DNA from: Candidatus Barnesiella excrementavium
Lineage (GTDB): Bacteria; Bacteroidota; Bacteroidia; Bacteroidales; Barnesiellaceae
NCBI GenBank assembly: GCA_019115485.1
Contig: DXDM01000039.1
Coordinates: forward strand, 1 to 51,114
Reading direction: 5' to 3'
DNA length: 51,114 nucleotides
Every line of letters starts with the position of its first letter. Within the stretch, counting starts at the first letter, position 1. A model generated the notes under the pieces. It was not told the origin of the DNA, searched no databases, and worked only from the letters and a program-made list of their open reading frames with translations. A program made the translations under genes and the position numbers. This document shows positions 33,769-42,789 of this stretch, piece after piece.

Positions 33769-36700
33769 TTACAACTTTCCTCCCACGCCCTTGAATTTTT
33801 CCACAAAGGCGGCAATCTTCTCGAACACCTTGTGCTTTTTGGTCAGGTATTGCGGATTCAGCGGACTCATTCTCGGCAGGATATGATTAAAGTCGGTTCC
33901 ATTCTCGCTGACGAACTCGCGTTTCAACGACACCTCCATGTAATGCCGGGCCTCTTTTTCGTTGAGGTTCTCGCTGGCAATCAACTCCGAGGCCTCCTCC
34001 TTCTGCCGGGTTTGGGCATATTCAAAGAATGCCTCTATCACCCCGGCCTTGTCGGTCAAGGCGTCGAGATTGGTCTCGTGGATAAAGTCGACAATCAAAC
34101 TCTCCTTCGCCCGGTTGCCGATACTGGCCCTTATCACCCGACGAATCTCCTCGATCAATGCCGACTTGTCCATCTTCTTCTTGTTGTGATCGAAAATCAG
34201 TTCGAGTATATAGTCCAGATTGATTTCCTGCGATTTCAACAGGTCGATTTCAAAGACCACATCGTCCCAGTCGATACCCGACTGTTCGGCCCGGGCTCCG
34301 CTCTTCTCGCGCCTCAGCCAATCCCTTATGTCATTATAGGTCGACCGGTAATCCTGAATCAGGCGGTCGGCCGGGACCGTAACGGTCTGCATCTCGGCAA
34401 TATCCTCATCGGTCACGAAATATTCGTTTTTGAAGGCCGCTACCGCCTCGGGGTCCCGGGGGTCTATGGTCTGGAACGCCCGCAGAGCCGTGTACTCGTC
34501 GTAATTCTGCAACACGTTCTCCACCCGCAGGTATTCGCCGAAGAGTTTCACAAACTCTTTCTTCTCCTTTTCGGTGGCGATGCGGTCCGTGTCGGGGAAT
34601 TTATCGCCCAGCTCCTTCACGATTTCGACATAACCCCGGCGGGTCTCCCCCGAGGCAATATCCTTGAATCCTTCCAGATACTCCTTGTAACTCTTCTCGA
34701 GCACCACGTTTTTCGTGTTTTTGTCGCCAAAGAGGGTGATGGCATCGATTGTGGGCTGTTCCAGATTTCTGAACGTGACGATATTCCCGAACGTCTTTGT
34801 CGAGTCGTATATCCGGTTCGTACGCGAGAAGGCCTGTATCAGCCCGTGGTAGCGCAGGTTCTTGTCGACAAACAGGGTGTTGAGCGTGGGGGCGTCGAAC
34901 CCGGTCAGGAACATGCCCACGACGATAACGAGGTCTACCTCCCGGTTCTTGACCCGTTTGGCCAAGTCGCGGTAATAGTTCTGAAACTCCTTGCTCTCGA
35001 TGCCGTAGCTGGTACCGAACATCGCGTTGTAATCGCGAATGGCCTTAGCAAGGAACTCCTTGGCGCTGAGGTCCAGGGCCGACGGTTCAAAGTTCTCGTC
35101 CAGAATCTCGCCGATAGAGGTCTGCTCCTCGTTGGCGGCAAAGGAGAATATGGTCGCAATCTTCAAGGGGTTTTCCCTATCCTGCTGCAAGCGGTTCAAC
35201 TCGTCATAATAGCATTTGGCCGCATCGACGCTGCTCACGGCAAACATCGCGTTGAAGCCTTTGCCGCCGCCCTGGTTCCGGTGGGTCTTGATTTTGAAAT
35301 TCTGCAAGATGTATTGCGCTATTTCGTTGATACGGTCCGGGTGGAGCAGCGCCTCCTTATTCTCGGCCGCACTCAGCCGGGCCTCGTCGAGTTCGGTCTC
35401 TATATGCTTGAAGCGCGGTCGCACGTCGTTGTAGTCGACCTTGAATTTCAGCACCTTCTCATCGCGTATGGCATCGGTAATCACATAGGCATGCAACTCA
35501 CGCCCAAACACACCGGCCGTCGTCTCCGAGCCGTATGCATTCTGCGGGAAGATGGGAGTGCCCGTGAAGCCGAATTGATAATAGCGCTTGAACTTTTTCC
35601 GCAAGAGTTTCTGAGCCTCGCCAAACTGGGAGCGGTGAGCCTCGTCGAAGATAAACACCACCTGTTTCTGATAGACGGGCAGGTTATCCTCGCTCTTCAT
35701 CAGGTTGTTCAGTTTCTGAATGGTGGTAACGATAATCTTGTTGTCCTCCTTCTCGATATTCCGTTTCAGCCCGGCCGTACTCTCCGACCCGTTCACGCTG
35801 TCGGGCGAGAAGCGCTGGTACTCCTTCATCGTCTGGTAGTCCAGGTCCTTGCGGTCCACGACAAAGAACACCTTGTCGATAAACTCCAACTGCATGGCCA
35901 GCCGGGCGGCCTTGAAGCTGGTGAGTGTCTTCCCCGACCCGGTGGTGTGCCACACATAGCCCCCGGCCTCGGTCGTCGACCAGCGCCGGGCCTCGTAGGC
36001 GCTCCTTATCTTCCACAGCATGCGCTCCGTGGCCGCAATCTGGTAAGGACGCATGATGAGCAGCGTGTTGCTGGTGTCGAAAACCGAGTAGGTAAAGATG
36101 ACATTCAACAGCGTGTTCTTCTGGAAGAAGGTCGCCGTGAAATCTTTGAGCTCCCTGATGAGCGAGTTATCGGCCTTGGCCCAATTCATGGTAAAGTCGA
36201 AACTGTTCTTGTTCCGCTCCACCGTATTGGCAAAATAGCGGGTATCCGTACCGTTGGAGATGACAAACACCTGTATATACTTGAACAGCGAGCTGTCGCT
36301 GTTGAAACTCTCCTTGGAGTAGCGGTGCACCTGATTGAAGGCCTCGCGAATGGCTACACCTCGCTTCTTCAACTCCACCTGGACCAGCGGCAGACCGTTG
36401 ACCAGTATCGTCACGTCGTAACGGTTGACCTGCACCCCCGTCTGCTCCACCTGCGACACCACCTGCACCCGGTTGCGGGCCAGGTTGCGCTTGTCGGCCA
36501 GATAGATGTTCTTGATGTGCCCGTCGTCAAACACAAAGTCGCAGATGTAGTCGTCCTGAATCTTGCGGGTCTTCTCCACCAGCGTGTCGCCGGGATGGTC
36601 CAGATACTCCTCCCGAAACCGCGCCCACTCGTCGTCGGTAAAGGCCACCTCGTTCAAGGCCTCTATCTGAGCCCGAGCGTTGGCCAACAAGGCCTCGGGC

Positions 36701-36876
36701 GTGGAGATGTGGGGAAGATACTCATACCCCTGGGCCATCAAGTCGCCGATAAATTCACGTTCGAGCCCCGCTTCGGTCTGATAGGCGACGGGAGCTTCAT
36801 GGGTATCGTAATACCTGGCATAATTGTCAAGCACGATAAAATTATTCGATTCGGCTATGGTGCTATGCGTTTTCAT
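33769..36876 (-). CDS. hsdR: Type I restriction enzyme subunit R
   Basis: About 1035 aa. The N-terminal nuclease domain shows the PD-(D/E)xK-type motif in [21 protein letters not shown]. The helicase motor follows, with Walker [18 protein letters not shown], the DEAH box [13 protein letters not shown] and FTGTPIF. A later helicase motif, [20 protein letters not shown], is also visible. HsdR translocates DNA and cuts far from the unmodified target. The start at 36876 overlaps the end of hsdS by 14 bp; an in-frame ATG at 36921 is possible but lies deeper inside hsdS. It is the last gene of the operon. No clear terminator is seen before the tRNA. Confidence 0.95.
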   Translation of the reverse strand: MKTHSTIAESNNFIVLDNYARYYDTHEAPVAYQTEAGLEREFIGDLMAQGYEYLPHISTPEALLANARAQIEALNEVAFTDDEWARFREEYLDHPGDTLVEKTRKIQDDYICDFVFDDGHIKNIYLADKRNLARNRVQVVSQVEQTGVQVNRYDVTILVNGLPLVQVELKKRGVAIREAFNQVHRYSKESFNSDSSLFKYIQVFVISNGTDTRYFANTVERNKNSFDFTMNWAKADNSLIRELKDFTATFFQKNTLLNVIFTYSVFDTSNTLLIMRPYQIAATERMLWKIRSAYEARRWSTTEAGGYVWHTTGSGKTLTSFKAARLAMQLEFIDKVFFVVDRKDLDYQTMKEYQRFSPDSVNGSESTAGLKRNIEKEDNKIIVTTIQKLNNLMKSEDNLPVYQKQVVFIFDEAHRSQFGEAQKLLRKKFKRYYQFGFTGTPIFPQNAYGSETTAGVFGRELHAYVITDAIRDEKVLKFKVDYNDVRPRFKHIETELDEARLSAAENKEALLHPDRINEIAQYILQNFKIKTHRNQGGGKGFNAMFAVSSVDAAKCYYDELNRLQQDRENPLKIATIFSFAANEEQTSIGEILDENFEPSALDLSAKEFLAKAIRDYNAMFGTSYGIESKEFQNYYRDLAKRVKNREVDLVIVVGMFLTGFDAPTLNTLFVDKNLRYHGLIQAFSRTNRIYDSTKTFGNIVTFRNLEQPTIDAITLFGDKNTKNVVLEKSYKEYLEGFKDIASGETRRGYVEIVKELGDKFPDTDRIATEKEKKEFVKLFGEYLRVENVLQNYDEYTALRAFQTIDPRDPEAVAAFKNEYFVTDEDIAEMQTVTVPADRLIQDYRSTYNDIRDWLRREKSGARAEQSGIDWDDVVFEIDLLKSQEINLDYILELIFDHNKKKMDKSALIEEIRRVIRASIGNRAKESLIVDFIHETNLDALTDKAGVIEAFFEYAQTRQKEEASELIASENLNEKEARHYMEVSLKREFVSENGTDFNHILPRMSPLNPQYLTKKHKVFEKIAAFVEKFKGVGGKL

Positions 36877-38059
36877 CTTCTTTTCTCGGGAACGACAATA
36901 ACTGGTTTCTGTAATATTCATACTGCTCCTGCACGGCCGCTATCTCGGCCGGCAGACCTTCGGTGAGGTCGTTGACCAAAGCCTCGAACCGGTCGAGTAT
37001 GGACACGATGCGCTGCTGCTCGGAGAGTGATGGAATGGGAATGACTAAATCATTCATCAATCTTATCGAACTTAAATTAGGTTGAGCACCACCCCCTGCC
37101 ATAAGATAGAGTTCATTTGCCTTAGAAGACAAAAAATGAAACAAATATCTATTATTTAACCGACTCTTATCTGGGACAAACCGTCCAACCCGTTGATTAA
37201 GATATGCATTACTTTTATGAGTATAGAATCCTATTTTCCCAGTAGTTGCTCCAGACATTGCTATTAATACATCTCCATATCCAACAATAAATTGACATAG
37301 ATTTAATTTATAATCTTTTAAATCAAAATATTTTACATCATTCAAATTGACATTTGCTCCATTAATATTAGTTATTCTTATGATAGGTTCTCCTTTTTCT
37401 TTAAATAAAGAACTCTTAAAAGCGAATCCATTTATAATATCACACACCTCGCCCAGTCTCTTCCACGTCACATCTTTTGTCGGCTTGTCGAATGAGAGTA
37501 ACCGATTACGATAATAGGTATATTGCTCTTTTCTCGCTTGCAGCTCCGCTTGTAATTCTGCTTGTAATTCTGCTGTATAAGAGGTAAAGGCGTCAAGAAT
37601 ACGAACGATTTCTTCTTGCACTTCAAGGGGTGGAAGGGGAATTTCTAAATTACTCACCTTGGTTGTATTAATAGTAGGGACTCCACCTCCACTTTGCAAT
37701 TCTTTGATTTTAAATTCTATGTTCTTAAGAACATAAAAAAGAAAGAGTGTTGATACTCTCTCTGATATAGGAATAACAGAAAAACATTTATCATTTAAAT
37801 AAAATAGTTCTTTAATATAATTTACAAATCCCGCATATGCACCAACACGTGATATTGTTACAGTATTTGCTTCTCTGTTAAAGGTATGATAATACCCCAT
37901 AGGTGATTGGCCGCCGCTTATAATTGGATAGGTACCACCTAAAGTTGCATCGGATTTTGTAATACCTTTACCCGTTTTTATTTCACAAAAATCTCCCAAC
38001 TTTTTATACACCACCCCATTGGGGCAAAGCGACCGAATCAACTCCTGCAACCTACTCAT
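36863..38059 (-). CDS. hsdS: Type I restriction enzyme specificity subunit
   Basis: A 398-aa DNA-recognition subunit with two target-recognition domains (about 15-150 and 195-365). Each ends in the conserved helix pattern ([19 protein letters not shown] and [19 protein letters not shown]), with a central spacer between. The recognition domains are AT-rich compared with hsdM and hsdR, which points to exchange of specificity domains by recombination. The spacer reads [19 protein letters not shown], an in-frame 4-residue repeat. The gene overlaps hsdM by 4 bp (ATGA) and hsdR by 14 bp, so it is translationally coupled to both. Confidence 0.93.
   Translation of the reverse strand: MSRLQELIRSLCPNGVVYKKLGDFCEIKTGKGITKSDATLGGTYPIISGGQSPMGYYHTFNREANTVTISRVGAYAGFVNYIKELFYLNDKCFSVIPISERVSTLFLFYVLKNIEFKIKELQSGGGVPTINTTKVSNLEIPLPPLEVQEEIVRILDAFTSYTAELQAELQAELQARKEQYTYYRNRLLSFDKPTKDVTWKRLGEVCDIINGFAFKSSLFKEKGEPIIRITNINGANVNLNDVKYFDLKDYKLNLCQFIVGYGDVLIAMSGATTGKIGFYTHKSNAYLNQRVGRFVPDKSRLNNRYLFHFLSSKANELYLMAGGGAQPNLSSIRLMNDLVIPIPSLSEQQRIVSILDRFEALVNDLTEGLPAEIAAVQEQYEYYRNQLLSFPRKEDENA
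37536..37571. repeat. 12-bp tandem repeat in the hsdS central spacer
   Basis: Three units of 12 bp: GCTTGCAGCTCC (37536-37547), then two identical copies of GCTTGTAATTCT (37548-37559 and 37560-37571). On the coding strand each encodes AELQ. In the EcoR124 enzymes the number of a 4-residue spacer repeat sets the distance between the two half-sites. Confidence 0.85.
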
Positions 38060-39612
38060 GCCTTATCCTCCTCCAATTCGGCCACGATTTTATCAATTGC
38101 AGCACGCAGTTCGTTCTCACGGGCCACGATGCGGCAGAGGCGGCTGTTCAGCTCCTTGATGTCGGTTTGCGGGCGGGTATCCTCGGCCTCGACATAGCTG
38201 CTTACCGACAAGTTGTAATCGTTCTCGACAATGCGCGGGTAATCGACCGACCGGGCTATGTATGGCACATCGGCCTTGCGGTCGAAAATGTCGACAATTC
38301 GGTCGATATGCTTCGGTTCCAGCACATTGTTGTTCGTCTCCTTCGTGAAAAAGCCTTCGCCGCTGGCATTGATAAACTGGATTGCCGTGTCGGGCTTGTG
38401 CTTGGAGAGTACCAGGATATTGACCGAAATCGATGTGCCATAGAACAGGTTGGCGGGCAGCGAGATGATGGTCTCTATATAGTTGCTGTCGACCAGGTAT
38501 TTGCGTATTTTCTGCTCGGCTCCGCCGCGGTAAAAGATGCCCGGGAAGCAGACGATGGCGGCTCGCCCCTTGCCCGACAGATAGCTCAGCGCATGCAGCA
38601 CAAAGGCAAAATCGGCTTTCGACTTGGGGGCAAGCACTCCGGCGGGGGCAAAGCGGTCGTCGTTGATGAGCGTGGGGTCGCCCGAACCAATCCAGTTGAT
38701 TGAATAGGGCGGGTTGGAGACGATGGCATCAAAGGGTTTCTCGTCCCCGAACTGGGGGTCGATGAGGGTGTCGCCCAGGGCTATGTTGAACTTGTCGTAG
38801 TTGATGTTGTGCAGAAACATGTTCATGCGGGCCAGGTTGTAGGTGGTGTGGTTGATTTCCTGCCCGAAGAAACCCTCCTCGATGATGTGCTCATCGAACT
38901 GTTTACGGGCTTGAAGCAGCAACGAGCCCGACCCGGCGGCCGGGTCGTATATCTTGTTGACGGTCGTCTGCTTGTGCATGGCCAGCCGCGAAATGAGCAT
39001 GGAGACATTCTGTGGGGTGAAGAACTCGCCGCCCGACTTCCCGGCATTGGCGGCATAGTTGTTGATCAGAAACTCGTAGGCATCGCCGAACAGGTCGATC
39101 TGATGCTCCTCGAAATTTCCGAAGTCCAGCTCGGCTACCCCGTTCAAGACGGCGGCCAGGCGCTTGTTCTTGTTATCGACCGTGTTGCCCAACCGTGTAC
39201 TGGTCGTGTCGAAATCGGCAAAGAGCCCCTTGATGTTCTTCTCCGAGACGTATCCGTTGGCCGAACTCTCTATGGCATCAAAGATTGCTTTCAGGTCGGT
39301 ATTGAGATTGGGGTTGGTATAGGCTGTTTTCACCACGTTGACAAAAAGCTGGCTCGGGTAGATGAAATAGCCTTTGGTCTTGACGGCATCGTCTTTTATC
39401 GCGGGGGTGATTACGCTGTCGGGCAGAGTGGCATAGTCGATGCTGCTGTCGCCCCCCTCGATATAGTCGGTGAAGTTCTCACTGATATACCGATAGAACA
39501 GGGTGCCCAATACAAATTGCTTGAAATCCCAGCCGTCGACGGCGCCTCGCACCTCGTTGGCAATCTTCCAGATTTTGGCCTGTAACTCTTCTCTTTGCTG
39601 TGTGCTTGTCAT
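38056..39612 (-). CDS. hsdM: Type I restriction-modification methyltransferase subunit
   Basis: About 518 aa from the ATG at 39612, where the usual [20 protein letters not shown] start stands (an ATG at 39627 is also in frame). SAM binding is shown by [18 protein letters not shown] and methyl transfer to adenine by [11 protein letters not shown] (the N-P-P-Y motif). The N-terminal helical domain [20 protein letters not shown] is typical. With HsdS it forms the methylase that protects the host genome. It is the first gene of the operon, with a promoter element at 39796-39803. Confidence 0.95.
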   Translation of the reverse strand: MTSTQQREELQAKIWKIANEVRGAVDGWDFKQFVLGTLFYRYISENFTDYIEGGDSSIDYATLPDSVITPAIKDDAVKTKGYFIYPSQLFVNVVKTAYTNPNLNTDLKAIFDAIESSANGYVSEKNIKGLFADFDTTSTRLGNTVDNKNKRLAAVLNGVAELDFGNFEEHQIDLFGDAYEFLINNYAANAGKSGGEFFTPQNVSMLISRLAMHKQTTVNKIYDPAAGSGSLLLQARKQFDEHIIEEGFFGQEINHTTYNLARMNMFLHNINYDKFNIALGDTLIDPQFGDEKPFDAIVSNPPYSINWIGSGDPTLINDDRFAPAGVLAPKSKADFAFVLHALSYLSGKGRAAIVCFPGIFYRGGAEQKIRKYLVDSNYIETIISLPANLFYGTSISVNILVLSKHKPDTAIQFINASGEGFFTKETNNNVLEPKHIDRIVDIFDRKADVPYIARSVDYPRIVENDYNLSVSSYVEAEDTRPQTDIKELNSRLCRIVARENELRAAIDKIVAELEEDKA

Positions 39613-39795
39613 TTCAGTAGTTTTCAACGTTCAGTAAACCAGGAGGCATACCCGGGAGGGAGGGCGACGATGCCCCGCATGCCCGCCGGTTCGGGCCTGT
39701 CGGGCCGCACCGCTTCTCCCGCGCAAACTGACCGCGCGGCCATACCGGCAGCCCCCCCGGCCATTCATCGCTTCACGATTGTCGTTTGCCTATGA

Positions 39796-39803
39796 CAAAG
39801 ATA
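39796..39803 (-). promoter_or_regulatory. -7 element for the hsd operon
   Basis: TATCTTTG on the minus strand. It would give a leader of about 180 nt running through a GC-rich stretch before hsdM. No TTTG is seen at the -33 position. Confidence 0.45.
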
Positions 39804-39882
39804 GGGATTCCGTCTGATTGGACGAAGAAAAGAGCCGTACTTTTTCGCCAACGGCTGCGGGGAGATGCGGCCTTGCAAAAAA

Positions 39883-39934
39883 CAGGGAAGAGCCTGCCGC
39901 ACTACCCGCCACGGGGTTACGGAGGCTCTTCCTG
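39883..39934. terminator. Inverted repeat upstream of the GH92 remnant
   Basis: CAGGGAAGAGCCT (39883-39895) and AGGCTCTTCCTG (39923-39934) form a stem of about 12 bp with one bulged G. On the minus strand it is followed by TTTTTTG, so it could stop minus-strand transcripts before the hsd promoter. Confidence 0.55.
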
Positions 39935-39997
39935 TGCAGAGGGTTCAAAGCGCACGGAGGCTGTCGCTCAGGCCTGTCAGTCGACGGCAACCAGCTC

Positions 39998-40225
39998 GTA
40001 TACCCGGCATCAGGCTGTTACGTCATCGGTTCGCCATCGGTCGACAAAGCAGTCATACATCTCGACAATGGAAACAAATTCACCATAAAGGTAAATCGGA
40101 AAGGTAAAAAAGCAATATATGTGGAGAAAGTAACACTTAACGGCACCGAATTAAGCGATTTCAAGCTCGAACACCAAGCTATCATCAATGGAGGTACGCT
40201 CGAATTTTGGTTAAATGCCCGATAG
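39998..40225 (+). pseudogene. C-terminal remnant of a GH92 alpha-mannosidase gene
   Basis: About 75 codons encode VYPASGCYVIGSPSVDKAVI, then LDNGNKFTIKVNRKGKKAIY and VEKVTLNGTELSDFKLEHQA, ending in GGTLEFWLNAR. This is the last domain of GH92 enzymes. Compare FYPVCPGTDEYVLGAPLFEK in the intact gene at 40403-42697. Upstream the same open frame is unrelated, and the 600-700 preceding residues are missing. It is on the opposite strand to the intact gene and shares only moderate identity with it, so it comes from a different GH92 gene. Confidence 0.8.
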
Positions 40226-40314
40226 CGCCGTAAACCGCTTATTCCCACAGAGGAAAAATATCAGATTTGTCATCTTTTATCACGACAAGAGAATGAACCA
40301 GTACCCAATAAGAA

Positions 40315-40358
40315 GGCAGAGTGTAGTGACTCGTTTAATAAGCCAGATACACTCTGCC
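40315..40358 (-). terminator. Terminator of the GH92 gene
   Basis: GGCAGAGTGTA (40315-40325) and TACACTCTGCC (40348-40358) form a perfect 11-bp stem 45 bp after the GH92 stop codon. The minus strand continues TTCTTATT. It would end the polysaccharide-utilization operon. Confidence 0.7.
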
Positions 40359-40402
40359 CTTAATTTAATCAGCTAATCGAATACAATAATGTCGTTTAGC
40401 AG

Positions 40403-42697
40403 TTATTCCGCCAAACTCATAGAATAAGGCATATCTTCGGGATTAATTCCACGATTCAAGTTTGGTTTGTCCGACATTGTATAGTCAAGTTTTGCTCCAT
40501 TTAGCAAATCACCGTATTTCAAATAGTTTTTTGTGTAAGCTTTTCCGTTGACTTTGAGCTCGTCGACATATCTGTTTTCGCTACTGTTACCTTGGGCCGT
40601 GATTTCAACTTTCTTCCCATTGGGGAGATTGATACAAACCTTTTCAAACAGCGGTGCTCCTAACACATATTCGTCAGTACCGGGGCATACCGGATAGAAG
40701 CCGAGGGCGCTGAATACGTACCAGGCCGAGGTCTGTCCGTTATCTTCGTCTCCGCAATACCCATCGGGAGCGGCATTGTACAGTCGGTTCATCACTTCGC
40801 GCAAATGATACTGAGCTTTCCACGGTTGTCCGGCATAGTCATACAGGTAAATCATGTGTTGTATAGGCTGATTGCCATGAGCATAATTACCCATATTCAT
40901 AATCTGCATTTCCCGTATCTCGTGAATAACGAATCCGTAGTAGCTTTCGTCGAAGACCGGAGGCAGATTAAATACCGAATCGAGCATCTGTACAAACATT
41001 TCTCGACCACCCATAAGTTCTATAAGGCCGTTTATATCGTGAAAAACCGACCAAGTATAATGCCAGGCATTCCCTTCGGTAAATGCATCGCCCCATTTCA
41101 GCGGGTTCAAGGGAGGGAACGAACCGTCTTCGTTTCTTCCGCTCATCAGACGGGTTGCCTTGTTAAACAGATTCTTGTAATTGTTTGCCCGGGCCTTGTA
41201 GATGGCAATTTCCGCTTCGGGCTTGCCCAGTTTCTTACCCATCTGATAGATGCACCAGTCGTCATAGGCGTACTCGAGAGTGCGTGCTGCATTTTCGTTG
41301 ATGCCGACATTATAAGGTATGTAACCAAGTTTATTGTAGTATTCATATCCGAGTCGACCCGTTGAGCTTATTTCAGAATGAACGTTTGTCGTCGCATGGA
41401 CCAGCCCCTCATACATCTTTTCGGCATTGGCCTTGGTTATTCCTTTCAGAAATGCGTCGGCAACGACCGATGCCGAGTTGTTTCCAATCATACAGTTGCG
41501 ATGTCCCGGACTTGCCCATTCGGGGAAAAATCCGCTTTCAAGGTAGGCATTCAGCAGCCCCTCCTGCATTTGCTCGGCCATCTCGGGATATACAAGATTC
41601 ACGAAGGGGAAAAGGCTTCGGAATGTATCCCAAAAACCTGTGTCGGTGAACATATATCCCGGGAGAACCTGCCCGTTGTAAGGGCTGTAATGTACGGTTT
41701 TTCCGTCGGCCGTTATTTCATGGAACATTCTTGGGAAAAGCACCGAGCGATAGAGACAGGAGTAGAATGTACACATGTGGTCTATATTTCTATCGCTTAT
41801 CTGGATACGCCCCAGCACTTCGTTCCATCGCTCGCGTCCATTTTCCTTGATAGTGTCAAAACTCTTGCACTCGACTTCCTTCAAATTCTGCAAAGCCTGT
41901 TCGGGACTGACAAATGATGAAGCGACAAGCGCATGAATCTTTTCACCTCTTTTCGTTGAGAAACCTATCGCTGCCCCCACATGGTTATCTTTTAGCTCCG
42001 ATTTTCCCTTAACTTCTTTGAAATCGGACCATACAGATTGATAGGTGTAAGGTTTATCAAATCGAACGACAAAGTAATTTTTAAAATTTTCGGGGACCCC
42101 TCCACTATTCTTGGTGGTATATCCCACAATCATATTCTCTTCGGGAACGAGTTTGATATAAGAGCCTTTATCAAAAGCATCTACAATAATAAAAGAGCGA
42201 TCTCCCTCGGGGAATGTGAAACGAAACGCCGCAGCTCGTTGGGTCGGTGCAATTTCGGTTACGACATCATAATCGGCCAAATATACCTTGTAATAGTATG
42301 GAGTTGCCGTCTCAGCCTTATGGGAGAACCAAGAGGCACGCTCTTCTTCATCAATTTTCAGGTCCCGGGCTACCGGCATGATTGAGAACTGTCCGTAATC
42401 GTTAATCCACGGGCTAGGCTGGTGAGTCTGCTTGAATCCTCTTATTTGTTTGGAAGAATAAGTATAAGCCCAACCGTCACCCATTTTCCCCGTTTGCGGA
42501 GTCCAAAAGTTCATACCCCACGGCATGGCAACCGCGGGATAAGTGTTTCCGTTTGACAAAAGAAATTCAGAGTCTGTTCCCATAAGGATATTTACATAAT
42601 CGACAGGCTCCAAGCCTGTTTCATAACTGGTCGTATTCTGTTGACAACCAGCCAGCATTGTCAGACCAATTGCAGATAACAGTTTCAAAGTCTTCAT
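40403..42697 (-). CDS. GH92 alpha-mannosidase lipoprotein
   Basis: About 764 aa from the ATG at 42697. The signal MKTLKLLSAIGLTMLAGC has a lipobox, so the enzyme is anchored on the cell surface or in the periplasm. It has the GH92 layout: an N-terminal beta-sandwich domain (NGNTYPAVAMPWGMNFWTPQ), then an (alpha/alpha)6 barrel with TGFWDTFRSLFPFVN, GNNSASVVADAFLKG, GYIPYNVGINENAARTLEYA and GNQPIQHMIYLYDYAGQPWK. It ends in a small C-terminal domain with YVLGAPLFEKVCINLPNGKK. GH92 enzymes are calcium-dependent exo-alpha-mannosidases that act on N-glycans or yeast mannan. It is the last gene of the locus and has its own promoter element at 42777-42784. Confidence 0.93.
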   Translation of the reverse strand: MKTLKLLSAIGLTMLAGCQQNTTSYETGLEPVDYVNILMGTDSEFLLSNGNTYPAVAMPWGMNFWTPQTGKMGDGWAYTYSSKQIRGFKQTHQPSPWINDYGQFSIMPVARDLKIDEEERASWFSHKAETATPYYYKVYLADYDVVTEIAPTQRAAAFRFTFPEGDRSFIIVDAFDKGSYIKLVPEENMIVGYTTKNSGGVPENFKNYFVVRFDKPYTYQSVWSDFKEVKGKSELKDNHVGAAIGFSTKRGEKIHALVASSFVSPEQALQNLKEVECKSFDTIKENGRERWNEVLGRIQISDRNIDHMCTFYSCLYRSVLFPRMFHEITADGKTVHYSPYNGQVLPGYMFTDTGFWDTFRSLFPFVNLVYPEMAEQMQEGLLNAYLESGFFPEWASPGHRNCMIGNNSASVVADAFLKGITKANAEKMYEGLVHATTNVHSEISSTGRLGYEYYNKLGYIPYNVGINENAARTLEYAYDDWCIYQMGKKLGKPEAEIAIYKARANNYKNLFNKATRLMSGRNEDGSFPPLNPLKWGDAFTEGNAWHYTWSVFHDINGLIELMGGREMFVQMLDSVFNLPPVFDESYYGFVIHEIREMQIMNMGNYAHGNQPIQHMIYLYDYAGQPWKAQYHLREVMNRLYNAAPDGYCGDEDNGQTSAWYVFSALGFYPVCPGTDEYVLGAPLFEKVCINLPNGKKVEITAQGNSSENRYVDELKVNGKAYTKNYLKYGDLLNGAKLDYTMSDKPNLNRGINPEDMPYSMSLAE

Positions 42698-42776
42698 ATC
42701 ATTTGTTTTAGTTTGGATTTTCCGGGAATAAATAGTTGCTGACAAAATAGGAATAGTCATCGATATGGAATTAATG

Positions 42777-42784
42777 CAAAGATA
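42777..42784 (-). promoter_or_regulatory. -7 element of the GH92 gene
   Basis: TATCTTTG lies just past the stop codon of the preceding gene (42790). It gives a leader of about 75 nt, so GH92 could be expressed apart from the rest of the locus. Confidence 0.45.
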
Positions 42785-42789
42785 AGGTT

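Noticed and set aside
33540..33815. A 91-aa minus-strand ORF
   Set aside because: Its end is the antisense of tRNA-Glu and it crosses the tRNA terminator.
33721..36966. A 1081-aa open frame on the plus strand
   Set aside because: It is antisense to hsdR, which has clear Walker A and DEAH motifs. The antisense frame has no recognisable features.
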